From assembly GCF_002934265.1 (NCBI RefSeq), contig NZ_PTIX01000032.1, positions 1 through 64,000 on the forward strand: a stretch of 64,000 bases of DNA, written 5' to 3'. The position numbers were made by a program, and so were the translations under genes. Shown in pieces: positions 39,153-47,937 of this stretch. The stretch is from Actinokineospora auranticolor (GTDB lineage: Bacteria; Actinomycetota; Actinomycetes; Mycobacteriales; Pseudonocardiaceae). The notes beneath the pieces are model-generated. The model did no database searches and had not been told where the DNA came from. It was given only the letters and a program-made list of their open reading frames with translations. Each line of letters starts with the position of its first letter. The stretch's first letter is position 1.

Positions 39153-40001
39153 TCACCCGCGCCCGGAGGAGATGGTGACGCCGGACCGGGTCAGCGCGTG
39201 CCGCAGCGCGTCGGCCAGCGTGGCCTTGGTGGTGATGTCGCCGAACTCGATGCCGAGGCCGACGATGGTCTGCGCGATGTGCGGCCGGATGCCCGAGATG
39301 GTGCACTCCGCGCCCATCAGCCGGGCCGCCATGACGGTCTTGAGCAGGTGCTGGGCGACCTGGGTGTCCACGGCGAGCACGCCGGTGATGTCGATGATGG
39401 CGTGCTCGGCGCCGCTGCCGACCAGCGACTCCAGCAGCTTCTCCATCACGACCTGGGTGCGCGCGGAGTCCAGGGTGCCGACCAGCGGCACGGCCAGCAC
39501 GCCCTCCCACACCTTGACCACCGGGGTGGTCAGCTCCAGCAGCTGCTCGGCCTGCTCGTCGATGACCTCCTCGCGGGCCTTGGCGTAGGTCTCGAAGGTC
39601 AGCAGGCCGAGGGCGTCGAGCAGCAGCGAGAAGGCGAGGACCTCGCGCAGGTCGCCCTCGATCTCGGCGCGGTCGACGAGCTCGAACAGGGCCTGCTTGA
39701 GGGTGAACACCCCGACCGCGGTCTCCGTCGGGGTGAACCCGGAGCGGGCGCGGTGGCGCGACATGTCCGACAGCAGGGCCCGGACCTCGGCGTAGGGCTC
39801 GGACTGGAGGTCGCGGCTACCGCTCTCGACGGCGGCGACGAGGGCGCGGAAGAGCTCGGTCAGCTCCCGTTCGAGCTCGGCGACGGTGAGCCTGCCGCGC
39901 AGTGGCGCGGCGGCCAGCTCGATCCACCGCCTGGTCAGCGCCCCGGTGCCGGCGCGCAGCAGAGCGGCCAGGTTGTCCGTGGGCTCTGGTCCAGTGGTCA
40001 T
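39153..40001 (-). CDS. rsbR: Stressosome co-antagonist RsbR
   Basis: A 282-residue protein: an N-terminal helical sensor domain (about 1-150) and a C-terminal STAS domain (about 165-278). The STAS part has AIIDITGVLAVDTQVAQHLL, with Thr at a conserved RsbT target position, and CTISGIRPHIAQTIVGLG. AGGAGG lies 5 nt before the ATG. It opens the operon rsbR-rsbS-rsbT-SpoIIE-HK-receiver/PP2C. The N-terminal domain has no haem or flavin motif that I recognise, so the stimulus is unknown. Confidence 0.93.
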   Translation of the reverse strand: MTTGPEPTDNLAALLRAGTGALTRRWIELAAAPLRGRLTVAELERELTELFRALVAAVESGSRDLQSEPYAEVRALLSDMSRHRARSGFTPTETAVGVFTLKQALFELVDRAEIEGDLREVLAFSLLLDALGLLTFETYAKAREEVIDEQAEQLLELTTPVVKVWEGVLAVPLVGTLDSARTQVVMEKLLESLVGSGAEHAIIDITGVLAVDTQVAQHLLKTVMAARLMGAECTISGIRPHIAQTIVGLGIEFGDITTKATLADALRHALTRSGVTISSGRG

Positions 40002-40347
40002 GGTGCCTCCTCTTCCGGACGACCGGCGGAGCCTATGCCGCCCGTCGTCCGCCTCGTCGCGCCCGCACCGCCTGTCCGGGCGAGGTAAACCCGACCGTCC
40101 ACTGACGGGCGCAGGGAGGTCTGCCGACCCACACGGAACCGCCCGTCAGCGGGGGCTGCGTGCTCAACCTCTTCGCCGGTCGGCGCCAGCCTAGTCACCC
40201 ACTCCGGGGAACCACACGGCGGTGCGAACGTCCGCACGGCGGGTGATCGGACGGGCACGAGGGGGCACCACGCGGGCTCGGCGGGGCCGGGCGTGGTGGT
40301 ATCTGTGGCATGACGCGGAGCGCGCCCGACCGGGCGGTGGCGGGGCG
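40002..40347. other. Divergent intergenic region, rsbR and the FAD oxidoreductase
   Basis: This region must hold the stressosome promoter on the minus strand and the oxidoreductase promoter on the plus strand. An inverted repeat of 10 bp, CTGACGGGCG at 40102-40111 and CGCCCGTCAG at 40140-40149, lies about 100-150 bp before rsbR and could be an operator. TAGGCT on the minus strand near 40190 could be a minus-10 box. A 13-codon mini-ORF (ATG 40310) ends in an ATGA overlap with the oxidoreductase start. I found no sigma-B-type motif here. Confidence 0.4.
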
Positions 40348-41930
40348 ATGACGGCGGACGCGGTCGTCATCGGCAGCGGGCCCAACGGGCTGGTCGCGGC
40401 GAACCTGCTGGCCGACGCCGGGTGGTCGGTCGTGGTCTTGGAGGCGGCCGGCGCGCCGGGCGGGACGGCCCGGACCGCGGCGGTGACCGTGCCCGGGTTC
40501 CGCCACGACCTCTACAGCGCCTTCCACCCGCTGGCGGCGGCGTCGCCGGTCATCGGCGACCTCGGCCTGGACGCGTTCGGGCTGCGGTGGCGGCACGCGC
40601 CCGCCGTGCTCGCGCACGTGCTGCCGGACGACCGGGCCGTGCTGCTCTCCCGCGACCTGGACCGGGACCGCCGAGTCGGTCGACGCCTTCGCCGCGGGCG
40701 ACGGGGCCGCGTGCCGGCGGGAGTTCGACCGCTACCGGCTGCTCCGCGACGACCTGCTGGACGCCCTGTTGCGCCCGTTCCCGCCGGTCCGCGCGGGCCT
40801 GGGCCTGCTGGGCGCTCGGGGTCGGTGACGCGCTGCGCGCCGCCCGGGTGCTGGCCATGCCGGTGCGCCGCTTCGGCGAAGAGCGGTTCGCCGGTGAGGG
40901 CGCGCGGGTCCTGCTGACCGGCAACGCGATGCACGCCGACCTGGGCCCGAACCAGGCCGGTGGCGCGGTGTTCGGCTGGCTGCTGGCGATGCTCGGGCAG
41001 GACGTCGGGTTCCCGGCGCCCGAGGGCGGCGCGGGCGCGATCACCGACGCCCTGGTGGCCCGGCTGCGCGCCCGCGGCGGCACGCTGGAGTGCGGGCGCC
41101 GGGTGGCGCGGGTGCTGGTCGCGGGCGGCAAGGCGGTCGGGGTGCGGACCGCGGACGGCGACGTGGTGCGCGCGGGGCGGGCCGTGCTGGCCGACGTGCC
41201 CGCGCCCGCGCTGTACCTCGACCTGCTCGACCCGGCCGCGCTGCCTGCCCGGTTCGTCGCCGACGTCCGCCGCGTCGACTGGGACGACGCCACGATCAAG
41301 CTCGACTGGGCGCTGTCTGGCCCGATCCCCTGGTCGGCCGCGGAGCCGCAGCTGGCCGGGACCGTCCACCTCGGTGTGGACAGCGACGGGTTCGTGGGCG
41401 TGGACGCCGACCTGGGCCGGACCCGGGTGCCCGCGGAACCGTTCCTGCTGATGGGGCAGATGACCACGGCGGACCCGACGCGCTCGCCCGCAGGCACCGA
41501 GTCGGTCTGGCTCTACAGCCACGTGCCGCGCGGCGGGCACTGGCCGGTCGAGCGGGTCCGCGAGTGGGCCGACCGGGTCGAGGCGGTGGTGGAGCGGCAC
41601 ACGCCGGGGTTCCGCGACCTGGTGGTCGGCCGGGTGGCCTCGGGGCCGCGGGAGTTGGAGGGCGGGAACCCGGGCCTGGTCGGCGGGGCGGTCAACTCGG
41701 GTACCGCGGGCGTGCACCAGCAGTTGGTGTTCCGCCCCACACCGGGCCTGGCGCGCGCGGACACGCCGGTGGAGCGCCTGTTCCTGGCGAGCGCGTCGGC
41801 GCATCCCGGCGGTGGTGTGCACGGTGCCCCGGGGGCCAACGCGGCGCGTGCCGCGTTGGCGTCGCGGTCTTGGTACGGCCCGGCTTGCCGGGCGGGCATG
41901 CGCGCGGTGAGCCGGACCTTGCACGGGTGA
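40348..41930 (+). pseudogene. Frameshifted NAD(P)/FAD oxidoreductase (phytoene desaturase-like)
   Basis: Intact, this would be an amine-oxidase/phytoene-desaturase family flavoenzyme of about 525 residues. The N-terminus has the FAD dinucleotide motif VVIGSGPNGLVAANLLADAG and VLEAAGAPGGTARTA. The C-terminal part is in another frame (GNAMHADLGPNQAGG, LFLASASAHPGGGVHG). Between them (about 40668-40818) the protein continues in the third frame (SVDAFAAGDGAACRREFDRY). Two indels, near 40665 and near 40818, each equivalent to one added base, are needed. Either a pseudogene or sequence errors; the rest of the chain shows no further decay. Confidence 0.8.
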
Positions 41931-41933
41931 GGG

Positions 41934-42605
41934 TCAGGCCGGTTTCGCCAGTACACGGTGGACAGCGGTAAGGACGTTGTCGGGGAGCAGGCGCGCGGCT
42001 GCGGCGGCCAGGCGGTTGGCCGGAGACGCAGGGGTGACGTGCGGCCTACCGCGCATTGCGGCGGCGAAGGCCGCAGCGGCGGAGTCTTCGACGAGGGCGT
42101 CGGTGGGGCCTAGGGCGGTGACCGTGACTCCGGTGCCACGGAGTTCCTCGCGCAGGGACAGGGCGTAGGAGTGTGTGAACGCCGTAGTGGCGTTGTGGAC
42201 CGACTGGTGTGGGCCGGGGGCCGGGGTCGGTGAGGTGAACAGAACGCGCCCGTAGGCGCGGTCGATCATGCCGGGGACGAGGAGCTTGGCCAGGTGCACG
42301 GTGGCGCGGACGTCGAGGTCGACCATGGCGAGGTGGTCGGTGAGGGCCGTGCCGGTGTTGATGGCGAGCGCGGCGGGTACGCCCAGTTCGGTGGCCCGCG
42401 CGGCCAAGGCCTCGACGTTGCCCGGCTGTCTCAGGTCGAGGCGCACCGCCTCCACGCGCGGCCCCAGCCGGGTGGCGGTGATGCCCGGTTCGTCGGCCAC
42501 CGCGAGGACGCGGAAGTCGTGCTCGGCGAACTGGCGGGCCAGTTCGTGGCCGATACCGCGGGCGGCGCCGGTGACCACGGCGAGTGGGGGTCTGCTGCTT
42601 TTCAC
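41934..42605 (-). CDS. SDR-family protein lacking the catalytic Tyr-Lys pair
   Basis: A 223-residue short-chain dehydrogenase-like protein. The cofactor loop TGAARGIG is intact. The region that should read YxxxK reads HNATT (in SVHNATTAFTHSYALSL), so both catalytic residues are missing, and the NNAG motif is INTG. A nearby Ser (FTSPTP) is present. It may bind NAD(P) without normal catalysis. The GTG at 42605 has GGAGAGG upstream. A GATT-N16-GGGTAG motif at 42716-42741 on this strand is a weak sigma-B-like promoter candidate. It is convergent with the frameshifted oxidoreductase and ends 3 bp from it. Confidence 0.75.
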   Translation of the reverse strand: MKSSRPPLAVVTGAARGIGHELARQFAEHDFRVLAVADEPGITATRLGPRVEAVRLDLRQPGNVEALAARATELGVPAALAINTGTALTDHLAMVDLDVRATVHLAKLLVPGMIDRAYGRVLFTSPTPAPGPHQSVHNATTAFTHSYALSLREELRGTGVTVTALGPTDALVEDSAAAAFAAAMRGRPHVTPASPANRLAAAAARLLPDNVLTAVHRVLAKPA

Positions 42606-42772
42606 GGGTACCTCTCCGGTCGTGGGTATCGGGACGGGTCGCGGTCGCGACCGCTCGGTCATGGTGACCCGGGCGCGGACGGCGGCCAACTCGGCGGGTT
42701 GTCCCTGCCCGGTAGCTACCCGGCTGGGGCGTCGGACAATCGCGGGTCGGTTTCACGCTGCGCTGCGGAGGT

Positions 42773-42796
42773 CCACCCGGGTGGGTGTCACCCACC
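42773..42796. promoter_or_regulatory. Two overlapping perfect palindromes, candidate operator
   Basis: CCACCCGGGTGG (42773-42784) overlaps GGTGGGTGTCACCCACC (42780-42796), giving three spaced half-sites of the same GGGTGG word. They lie between the divergent SDR-like gene and the MscS-related gene, which is where a shared repressor would bind. Confidence 0.4.
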
Positions 42797-42877
42797 GGTT
42801 TCTCCCGGGGTGTGGGAACGCCGCGGTGGCGAGATGCTCGGGTGACCAGTCCACCGATCAGCCCTAGGGAGGCGCCG

Positions 42878-43798
42878 ATGGCCGCGACCGACGTGGCCGC
42901 CGTCGACATCGGAGCGGGGTTCTCCGACGCGTGGCGGATGGTCATCACCTTCGTGCCCCGGCTGCTGGGGTTCCTGCTCGTTCTGGCGGTCGGCTACTTC
43001 ATCGCGAAGTTCGCCGCCCGCGTGGTGGTCCGGGTGCTGCAACGGGTCGGGTTCGACCAGGTGGCGCACCGCGGCGGGGTGAACCGGGTGCTCGCCCGGT
43101 CCCGCTACGACGCCAAGGACATCGTGGCGAAGATGGTCTACTACGCGATCCTGCTGCTGACGTTGCAGGTGGCGTTCGGGGTGTGGGGCGCGAACCCGAT
43201 CTCGGCGCTGCTCACCGACATCGTGGCCTGGCTGCCCAAGGCGGCGGTGGCGGTGCTGATCGTGGTGGTGGCCGCGGCCATCGCCCGGGCGGTGCGGGAC
43301 TTCGTCTCCAACGTCCTCAGTGGCCTCTCCTACGGGCGGACGCTGGGGACCGCCGCGTCGGTGTTCATCACGGCGTTGGGGATCATCGCGGCGCTGAACC
43401 AGATCGGTGTGGCCACGACGGTCACCACGCCGGTGTTGATCACCGTGCTGGCCACCGCGGGCGGTATCGCGGTGGTCGGGGTCGGGGGTGGGCTGATCCG
43501 GCCGATGCAGAGCCGGTGGGAGGGGTGGCTGGATCGGGCGGGGCAGGAGATCCCCCGGATGCGGGAAAGCATGGAGACCCATCCGACGATGAACCCGTTG
43601 CGGGAGCCCGCGTACAGCGCGGCGGCGCAGGGGGCGGGGCAGATGCAGTCCGGTCAGATGCCGTCCGGCCAGATGCAGTCCGGGCAGTATCCGGCTCCGG
43701 GGCCGATGTACGGGGGGCCGATTCCGCCGCAGCCGCCGCCCGGGTATCCGTACCACCAGCAGATGCCGCCGTATGGGCAGCCGCCGCAGGGGCGGTGA
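42878..43798 (+). CDS. MscS-related mechanosensitive channel-like membrane protein
   Basis: A 306-residue membrane protein with helices near 20-45, 85-110, 125-150, 165-185 and 195-215. The repeated helix segments (RVVVRVLQRVGFDQ, ARAVRDFVSNVLSGL) fit the conserved-helix family related to MscS, but the MscS beta domain is absent. The C-terminal 80 residues are Pro/Gln/Met-rich and contain QMQSGQMPSGQMQSGQ, a short tandem repeat. GGGAGG lies 6 nt before the ATG. A role in osmotic response is inference. Confidence 0.75.
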   Translation: MAATDVAAVDIGAGFSDAWRMVITFVPRLLGFLLVLAVGYFIAKFAARVVVRVLQRVGFDQVAHRGGVNRVLARSRYDAKDIVAKMVYYAILLLTLQVAFGVWGANPISALLTDIVAWLPKAAVAVLIVVVAAAIARAVRDFVSNVLSGLSYGRTLGTAASVFITALGIIAALNQIGVATTVTTPVLITVLATAGGIAVVGVGGGLIRPMQSRWEGWLDRAGQEIPRMRESMETHPTMNPLREPAYSAAAQGAGQMQSGQMPSGQMQSGQYPAPGPMYGGPIPPQPPPGYPYHQQMPPYGQPPQGR

Positions 43799-43807
43799 GG
43801 GATTGAA

Positions 43808-43837
43808 CGGGGCGTGGCCTGGGCCACGCCCCGTTTT
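43808..43837 (+). terminator. Rho-independent terminator after the MscS-related gene
   Basis: A perfect 11-bp stem (CGGGGCGTGGC and its complement) with a 4-nt loop CTGG is followed by TTTT. It starts 10 nt after the stop codon. Confidence 0.9.
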
Positions 43838-43857
43838 GCTGTCTGGGGTCTTGCGGG

Positions 43858-43980
43858 TCAGCGGTGACGTAATAGGACTCCGACGCCACCGGAGAGGGGC
43901 AACTCGTGGCGGACGGCCACCAGGACGGCGCCCACCGCCACGGCCGCGGCAGGGAGTTCGGTGAAGTCCGAGAGGCCCAC
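43858..43980 (-). CDS. Possible small hydrophobic protein, about 40 residues
   Basis: The minus strand between katE and the terminator encodes a short hydrophobic peptide from a GTG at 43980 (VGLSDFTELPAAAVAVGAVL, ending LLRHR). The amino acid composition looks protein-like and suggests one membrane helix. There is no Shine-Dalgarno, and the frame stays open upstream into katE, so it may be a remnant or chance. I do not recognise it. Confidence 0.2.
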   Translation of the reverse strand: MGLSDFTELPAAAVAVGAVLVAVRHELPLSGGVGVLLRHR

Positions 43981-44041
43981 GACCGCGGGTGAGCGGGCGC
44001 CGAGACTTGGTGGGGCGGGGCGGTCGCCGTCCGCTTGGTGG

Positions 44042-46129
44042 TTACGCGGTGACCTCCCTGGTGTCGCGGTTCCACGCGCGGTGTTTGGCGATTTCCTGGG
44101 CGAACACGTCGACGAACCCGTCCGGGATCTCGTCGCGGGCCTTGGTCGTGGTGACCACGCCCGCTTCGACGACCAGGTCGCCGTCGTCGACCGCGATGCC
44201 CGCGGCCGCCAGGAGTTCGGTTCCGGTGCCGAACGCCGCGATCGCTTTGCGGTGGCGGAACGCCTCGGCGACGAAGTGTCGGACGGAGCCGTCGGCGGCG
44301 AGGGTCTCGACGCTGTCGGGCCCGCACGGCACGAGTACCGCGTCGTAGAGGACCGAGGCCATCGTGGACACCACGCGGTCCACCGGGAGGTCGGGGCCGT
44401 GGGCCGTGCGGACCGCGCCGCCGCGCGGGGCGAGGGTTTCCGGGGTGGCGCCGCGTTCGCGCAGGGCGGTGAGGATCTTCTCGGTACCTTCCCCGTCGAC
44501 GCCGTCGGCGACCAGGACGGCGATCTTGCGGGTGGCGATCGTGCCCGTGGGTTGCCCGAGCTGGCTCAGCGCGGGTGAGGACTGGGTGCTCGCGGGCTCG
44601 CCGAGGTCCGGAAGGGGCAGGCCGAGGCCTTCGGCGACCGCCGCGGCGAGGTCGGCGTGGACGCGGCCCAGTTGGGCGACGACGGCGGCGCGGATCTCGA
44701 CCGTCTCGACCTTGCCCAGTTCGAAGCGGAAGGCGGCGACGATGTGCGTGCGCTCCACTTCGGACATGCTGTTCCAGAACAGGGCCGCCTGGCCGTGGTG
44801 GTCGGCGAAGCTCGCGCTGCGTTTGCGGATCTTCGATCCGTCGACTTTCTCCTGGTAGTGCCGGAACACCTCCGGGAAGTCGCCGCCCACGACAGGGCAG
44901 CCGCCGCCGAGGGTGTTGGGCGTGTAAGACGTGCGACCGCGGTGTACGCGCTGTTGGCCGTAGCCGTCGCGTTGGTTGGTCGACACCTCCGTGACCGGTC
45001 GGTTGACCGGGATCTGCGCGAAGTTGGGGCCGCCCAGCCGGATCAGCTGCGTGTCCAGGTAGGAGAAGTTGCGCGCCTGCAGCAGCGGGTCGTTGGTGAA
45101 GTCGATGCCCGGCACGATGTTCGCGGTGTGGAAGGCGACCTGCTCGGTCTCGGCGAAGAAGTTGTCCGGGTTGCGGTCCAGCACCAGCCGCCCCACCGGC
45201 AGCACCGGGACCCGCTCCTCCGGGATGATCTTCGTGGGGTCCAGCAGGTCGAAGTCGAAGGCGAACTCGTCGGTCTCCTCGACCAGCTGCACGCCCAGCT
45301 CCCACTCGGGGAACGCGCCGGACTCGATGGCCTCCCACAGGTCGCGGCGGTTGAAGTCCGGGTCGTAACCGGCGATCCGCTGACACTCCTCCCACACCAG
45401 CGAGTGCGTGCCCAGCGCGGGCTTCCAGTGGAACTTCACGAACGTGCCGCGCCCGTCGGCGGTGACCAGGCGGAAGGTGTGCACGCCGAAGCCCTGCATC
45501 ATCCGGTAGCTGCGCGGGATCGCGCGGTCCGACATCAGCCACATGACCGCGTGCAGGGTCTCCGGTTGCAGCGCGACGAAGTCCCAGAACGTGTCGTGCG
45601 CGGACTGCGCCTGTGGGATCTCGTTGTGCGGCTCGGGTTTCACCGCGTGCACGAAGTCCGGGAACTTGATGCCGTCCTGGATGAAGAAGACGGGGAAGTT
45701 GTTGCCCACGAGGTCGTAGTTGCCCTGGCGGGTGTAGAACTTCGTGGCGAACCCGCGCACGTCACGGACGGTGTCGGCCGACCCGCGCGAACCCGCGACG
45801 GTGGAGAACCGCACGAACACCGGCGTGGTCACGGACGGGTCCGTCAGGAACTCCGCGGCGGTGTACCGGGCCAGCCGGTCGTCGTAGGGCGTGAAGTGCC
45901 CGTACGCGCCCGCGCCGCGCGCGTGCACGACACGCTCCGGTATGCGCTCGTGGTCGAAGTGGGTGACCTTCTCCCGGAAGTGGAAGTCCTCCAGCAGCGT
46001 CGGCCCGCGGTCGCCCGCGGCGAGGGAGTCGTCGGTGTGGTCGACCCGCACCCCCTGCTGGGTAATCAGCCGCGAGCCATCCGGGTCGACCCTCGCCCCG
46101 TCGAGCGCGCGCTGCTTCTCGTCCGCCAT
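44042..46129 (-). CDS. katE: Large-subunit (clade 2) catalase HPII
   Basis: A 695-residue haem catalase that turns hydrogen peroxide into water and oxygen. Distal His69 (RVVHARG), Asn143 (VGNNFPVFF) and the proximal haem-ligand Tyr in NFSYLDTQ are present. Residues from about 545 form the extra class I glutamine amidotransferase-like domain ([14 protein letters not shown]) that defines the large clade. GGAGG lies 7 nt before the ATG. A consensus sigma-B-type promoter sits 39-63 bp upstream, and a hairpin lies in the leader. It is separated from the upstream MCP gene by a strong terminator. Confidence 0.96.
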   Translation of the reverse strand: MADEKQRALDGARVDPDGSRLITQQGVRVDHTDDSLAAGDRGPTLLEDFHFREKVTHFDHERIPERVVHARGAGAYGHFTPYDDRLARYTAAEFLTDPSVTTPVFVRFSTVAGSRGSADTVRDVRGFATKFYTRQGNYDLVGNNFPVFFIQDGIKFPDFVHAVKPEPHNEIPQAQSAHDTFWDFVALQPETLHAVMWLMSDRAIPRSYRMMQGFGVHTFRLVTADGRGTFVKFHWKPALGTHSLVWEECQRIAGYDPDFNRRDLWEAIESGAFPEWELGVQLVEETDEFAFDFDLLDPTKIIPEERVPVLPVGRLVLDRNPDNFFAETEQVAFHTANIVPGIDFTNDPLLQARNFSYLDTQLIRLGGPNFAQIPVNRPVTEVSTNQRDGYGQQRVHRGRTSYTPNTLGGGCPVVGGDFPEVFRHYQEKVDGSKIRKRSASFADHHGQAALFWNSMSEVERTHIVAAFRFELGKVETVEIRAAVVAQLGRVHADLAAAVAEGLGLPLPDLGEPASTQSSPALSQLGQPTGTIATRKIAVLVADGVDGEGTEKILTALRERGATPETLAPRGGAVRTAHGPDLPVDRVVSTMASVLYDAVLVPCGPDSVETLAADGSVRHFVAEAFRHRKAIAAFGTGTELLAAAGIAVDDGDLVVEAGVVTTTKARDEIPDGFVDVFAQEIAKHRAWNRDTREVTA

Positions 46130-46144
46130 GAACGGCCTCCTGGG

Positions 46145-46165
46145 GTCGGGAGCGGTACTCCCGAC
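46145..46165 (-). promoter_or_regulatory. Hairpin or operator in the katE leader
   Basis: GTCGGGAG and CTCCCGAC pair over a 5-nt loop. The dyad covers the expected transcript start of the katE promoter, so it could be a repressor site or a 5'-end hairpin that stabilises the mRNA. Confidence 0.35.
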
Positions 46166-46167
46166 GC

Positions 46168-46192
46168 GTACCCGAGGGGCGGCCGGACAAAC
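46168..46192 (-). promoter_or_regulatory. Sigma-B-type promoter of katE
   Basis: GTTT-N15-GGGTAC on the minus strand, an exact match to the consensus reported for Streptomyces sigma-B-type promoters. Stationary-phase or stress catalases are known sigma-B/sigma-S targets in several bacteria, which supports the call. Confidence 0.65.
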
Positions 46193-46230
46193 GCCGGGGC
46201 CGGGACACCAGTGGCGTCCCGGCCCCGGCG
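46192..46230 (-). terminator. Terminator after the MCP gene
   Basis: A perfect 15-bp stem (46192-46206 with 46216-46230) with a 9-nt loop, followed on the minus strand by TTTGT. It starts 13 bp after the MCP stop and insulates katE from read-through. Its end touches the katE minus-35 element. Confidence 0.85.
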
Positions 46231-46242
46231 GGGTGCGGTCGG

Positions 46243-47844
46243 TCAGACCCGGAAGCGGGCCACCACGTCGTTCAGCTCGCCCGCCATGGCGGCCAGGGAG
46301 CCCGCGGTCTCCTGCGAGGCGTCCACGGTGTGGCTGGTGGACGCGGCGGCGTCGGCGACGTCGGTGACGGTCCGGGCGATCGCGTCGGCGCCGGAGGCGG
46401 CCTCGGAGACGCTGCGGCTCATCTCGCTGGTGGTCGCGGTCTGCTCCTCCACCGCCGAGGCGATGGTGGTCTGGTAGTCGCTGATCCGGTGGATGATCTC
46501 GGAGATGTGCTCGATCGCGGTGACCGCCGACGCGGTCTCGCCCTGGATCGCGCGGACCCGGTCGGCGATGTTCTCGGTGGCCTTGGCGGTCTCCTGGGCC
46601 AGGTCCTTGACCTCGCTGGCGACCACGGCGAAGCCCTTGCCCGCGTCACCGGCGCGGGCGGCCTCGATGGTGGCGTTGAGCGCGAGGAGGTTGGTCTGCT
46701 CCGCGATCGAGGTGATCACCTTGACGATGTTGCCGATCTCCGCCGACGACTCGCCGAGCTTGCCGACGATGTCGGTGGTCTCCTGGGCCGACTCGACGGC
46801 CTCGGAGGCGACCCGGGCCGCGTCGGAGGCGTTGGACGAGATCTCCCGGATGGAGGCGCCCATCTCCTCGGACGCGGTGGCCAGGGTCTGCACGTGCAGC
46901 GAGACCTCCTGCGCGGCGGCGCGCACCTTGTCGGCGCGGCCCGCGGTCTGCGCGGCGCCCTTGGCCAGGATGTCGCCCGCCTTGGCCATGTCGCGGGAGG
47001 AGCCGCCCAGCGCGGAGGCGTTGGAGCCGATGGTGCGCACGGTGGCGAGCATGCTGTCGGTGGCGCGGTTGAGCGCGGTTGCGATCTGGCCGACCTCGTC
47101 GCGGCCGGTGACGTCGGCGCGGCGGGTCAGGTCACCGTCGGCGACCGACTCCAGCACGCCGGTGACCCGGCGCAGCGGGCGGGTGACCGAGCGGGCCACC
47201 AGCCACGCCAGCAGCAGGCCGAAGAGCAGGCCGAGCGCGGCGCCGATGGTGATCGACCAGTTCGTGCTGGTGCCGGTGTCGGCGACCGCGTCGGCGTCGG
47301 CCTTGGCGTCGGCGGCCTGGTTGGTGGTGAGCGTGTCGAGCTGCTTGTCGACCTCGCTGGTGAGGCCCTCGGCGGTGTTGTAGCCGTCCCAGAAGGCGCC
47401 CAGGTTGTTGGCGTCGGCGGACGGGATCAGCTGCTTGTCGCGGACCTGCAGGTAGGAGTCCCAGTTCTTGCGCAGCGCGGCGAGCGTGGTCGGGTCCGCG
47501 GTCTCGGCCTCGAAGCGGGTGAGGAGCTTGGCGATGCTCGCGTCGAGGCCCGCCATCGACTCCTTGTTCTTCGGCCGCCACTCCGCGTCGGACATGTAGT
47601 AGTTGAGCATGAAGTTGCGGTCGGTGAGGATGTCGGCCCGCAGCTCGGCCAGCGTCTGCGTCGACTGCACGCCGTGGTCGTAGATCTCCCGCGACCCGTC
47701 GGTCACCCGGTTGGTGCCGCTGAGGCTGATCGCCACGACCACCCCGAAGGCCGCCAGCACCACGGCGACCGCACTGAAAATCCTGACCGCCACGGGGAGG
47801 TCGCCGAAGCGCCCCACCAGTCCACTGCGACGCGACGCGCTCAT
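46243..47844 (-). CDS. Methyl-accepting chemotaxis protein
   Basis: A 533-residue transducer: membrane helix 1 ([20 protein letters not shown]), a four-helix-bundle type extracytoplasmic domain (about 45-190), membrane helix 2 ([20 protein letters not shown]), HAMP, and the MA signalling domain with the conserved hairpin tip [20 protein letters not shown]. The ATG at 47844 has GGAAGGG upstream. No CheA/CheW genes are near. A chemotaxis transducer suggests motile cells or spores, or an alternative signalling role. Confidence 0.93.
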   Translation of the reverse strand: MSASRRSGLVGRFGDLPVAVRIFSAVAVVLAAFGVVVAISLSGTNRVTDGSREIYDHGVQSTQTLAELRADILTDRNFMLNYYMSDAEWRPKNKESMAGLDASIAKLLTRFEAETADPTTLAALRKNWDSYLQVRDKQLIPSADANNLGAFWDGYNTAEGLTSEVDKQLDTLTTNQAADAKADADAVADTGTSTNWSITIGAALGLLFGLLLAWLVARSVTRPLRRVTGVLESVADGDLTRRADVTGRDEVGQIATALNRATDSMLATVRTIGSNASALGGSSRDMAKAGDILAKGAAQTAGRADKVRAAAQEVSLHVQTLATASEEMGASIREISSNASDAARVASEAVESAQETTDIVGKLGESSAEIGNIVKVITSIAEQTNLLALNATIEAARAGDAGKGFAVVASEVKDLAQETAKATENIADRVRAIQGETASAVTAIEHISEIIHRISDYQTTIASAVEEQTATTSEMSRSVSEAASGADAIARTVTDVADAAASTSHTVDASQETAGSLAAMAGELNDVVARFRV

Positions 47845-47874
47845 CGTGACCCTTCCACCCGGATCTTCCTGTTG

Positions 47875-47905
47875 GCTCCCGGCCTGTCTTCGGCAGGCCG
47901 GGAGC
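47875..47905 (-). terminator. Hairpin terminator after the glycosyltransferase gene
   Basis: A 12-bp perfect stem (GCTCCCGGCCTG and complement) with a 7-nt loop sits 33 bp after the glycosyltransferase stop codon on the minus strand. No U-tract follows. Confidence 0.6.
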
Positions 47906-47937
47906 ATTCCTGAGGAGCCGGGTGGCGGGTTCCCCGA

